A stretch of DNA of 64,000 nucleotides from Haloarcula mannanilytica (GTDB taxonomy: Archaea > Halobacteriota > Halobacteria > Halobacteriales > Haloarculaceae), in assembly GCF_005406125.1 (NCBI RefSeq), contig NZ_BIXZ01000005.1:1-64000 (forward strand). The letters run 5' to 3'. Positions 63,060-64,000 of this stretch are shown here, one piece after another. The translations under genes were made by a program, and so were the position numbers. Under the pieces are notes generated by a model. It was not told where the DNA came from. It saw only the letters and a program-made list of their open reading frames with translations, and searched no databases. Position 1 is the stretch's first letter; each line of letters starts with the position of its first letter.

Positions 63060-64000
63060 TCAATTGATATCAAACACTGCGTCGATGAGGTTTCGCTCCG
63101 CCCGTCGGAGATGCTGATGGAGCGTCGGTGAGGCGATACCGAGCGTCTCCGCGAGTTGCTCGGCGTTCGTGTCCCGTGGCCAGGCGTAGTATCCCGTCAA
63201 AAAGGCCGTCCGGAGGACTTCCTGCTGGCGGTCGGTCAGGTTGTCCCGCGGGTCCGTCTCGGTATCGGCCGGCGCGTACTCCTGTTCACACTCCTGTTTC
63301 GCCGTCAGTGTGAAGTCCGATGTACAGGTGGTGAGTACCTCCCGTATCGCTCGGGAATCGGCGTCCGGGGGTGCCTCAACGGTAATCGAGAGTGTTCCGC
63401 CGTCGACGGTCATCGCCTGCCGGCGAGCGCCGACATCCAGCAGGAGCGACTGGATGGTTTCTGCGACCTGCACCTCGACGACGCCCCCGTCGTCATCCGT
63501 CCGAACGACCCGCGTATCGAGAATCTCCGAGTGAGCGCGGAGGTCATCTGAGACCGTCTCGGCCGACGCCCCATCGACAGAGAAATACAGGAGATGGGTC
63601 GTCCCGATATCGACGCTTCCCACGGCTTCGAGCCGACACTCGTGTGCGTTCGCCACCGAGACAAGGGGGTTGTCGGGGTTCCGCGATTCGAACGTCAGTT
63701 CGAGAACAGTGTCGTGGGACAACAGCTGCCTGTTCTGGACGGCGGCGAACGTGTACCCAACCATCTCGCCGACGACAGCGAAGCTCTCGACGATTCTGGG
63801 GCTGAACGCTGCCGGCTGGTCCGAGTACATGCAGAGCACACCGTGGACGACATCCCCCTGGACCAGCGGGATCGCTGCGACGGATTCGTACCCCTGCTGA
63901 TGCGCGGCAACTCCCCACCGCTCGAACTCGGTCGCCTCGTTGCAGTCCTGGATAGTCTGGACTTCGCCCGTCACGAGCGCTGTTTCGCCCGGTCCCTGTC
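63060..64000 (-). CDS. GAF / HTH-10 (bacterio-opsin activator-like) regulator, 5' part outside window
   Basis: The frame is open to the right edge. It encodes the end of a GAF domain (DCNEATEFERWGVAAHQQGYESVAAIPLVQGDVVHGVLCMYSD), a Bat-type middle domain, and a C-terminal HTH-10 (DNLTDRQQEVLRTAFLTGYYAWPRDTNAEQLAETLGIASPTLHQHLRRAERNLIDAVF). A GTG at 63974 is not the true start, because the codons before it (QGPGETALVTGE) continue the GAF domain. Bat-like proteins control bacterio-opsin genes in halobacteria. Confidence 0.85.
   Translation of the reverse strand, partial: QGPGETALVTGEVQTIQDCNEATEFERWGVAAHQQGYESVAAIPLVQGDVVHGVLCMYSDQPAAFSPRIVESFAVVGEMVGYTFAAVQNRQLLSHDTVLELTFESRNPDNPLVSVANAHECRLEAVGSVDIGTTHLLYFSVDGASAETVSDDLRAHSEILDTRVVRTDDDGGVVEVQVAETIQSLLLDVGARRQAMTVDGGTLSITVEAPPDADSRAIREVLTTCTSDFTLTAKQECEQEYAPADTETDPRDNLTDRQQEVLRTAFLTGYYAWPRDTNAEQLAETLGIASPTLHQHLRRAERNLIDAVFDIN

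Overview
The window is a piece of a haloarchaeal chromosome, most likely Haloarcula or a close relative. The proteins are very acidic, the DNA is GC-rich, and many genes have a TATA-like box about 26 nt before the start codon, which is typical of leaderless halophile genes. The ribosomal proteins look nearly identical to the Haloarcula marismortui proteins I remember, but not letter for letter. Species assignment is inference.

Layout. 1-4400 is a decayed accessory patch: an edge-truncated gene fragment, a broken ISH3-type transposase, an intact membrane-anchored DUF4330-type protein, a frameshifted conserved haloarchaeal gene and a broken 3' half of glmS. 4478-18730 is one minus-strand operon of 25 genes: a SPOUT RNA methyltransferase, uL3 through the S10/spc order with the RNase P subunit Rpp29, ending in secY. 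Neighbours overlap by 1-10 nt or are a few bases apart. 19029-25254 holds tRNA-Gly, a 50-residue zinc-finger protein, a duplicated DUF1508 protein, an MTH1187-like protein, methenyl-H4MPT cyclohydrolase, a GTPBP1-like GTPase, phosphoglycolate phosphatase and a membrane J-domain protein. 25255-25820 is a long regulatory gap before the B12-dependent ribonucleotide reductase (25821-28940).

29000-41052 is mixed: a sulfite-oxidase-type molybdoenzyme, a receiver/multi-PAS histidine kinase, a HalX response regulator, an intron-containing elongator tRNA-Met, a site-2 protease and several small haloarchaea-only proteins. 41135-46061 is a chromosome-organisation cluster (ScpA, SMC, and a small coiled-coil protein upstream). 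It is followed by gatB and by topA, which is interrupted by a 537-residue intein with an intact-looking homing endonuclease. 52684-58414 holds an F420/PPOX-type oxidoreductase, a Rieske protein, GGGP synthase (archaeal lipid synthesis) and an APC transporter-UspA fusion with a TrkA-like partner and an Lrp regulator. 58688-64000 has a probably non-discriminating AspRS flanked by copies of a dispersed repeat, then halorhodopsin, an aldo/keto reductase, a winged-helix regulator and the edge-truncated end of a GAF/HTH-10 (Bat-like) regulator.

How genes work together. AspRS and GatB are the two halves of indirect Asn-tRNA (and Gln-tRNA) synthesis. SMC and ScpA form condensin. The Lrp regulator probably controls the permease operon. 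The Bat-like and winged-helix genes may control halorhodopsin. I saw no CRISPR array, prophage or recognisable defence island. The most unusual items are the topA intein with its extra DNA-binding modules, a leaderless 7-codon ORF overlapping the topA start, the repeat family around aspS that also forms part of the scpA coding sequence, and the large inverted repeat with an origin-box-like motif upstream of nrdJ.
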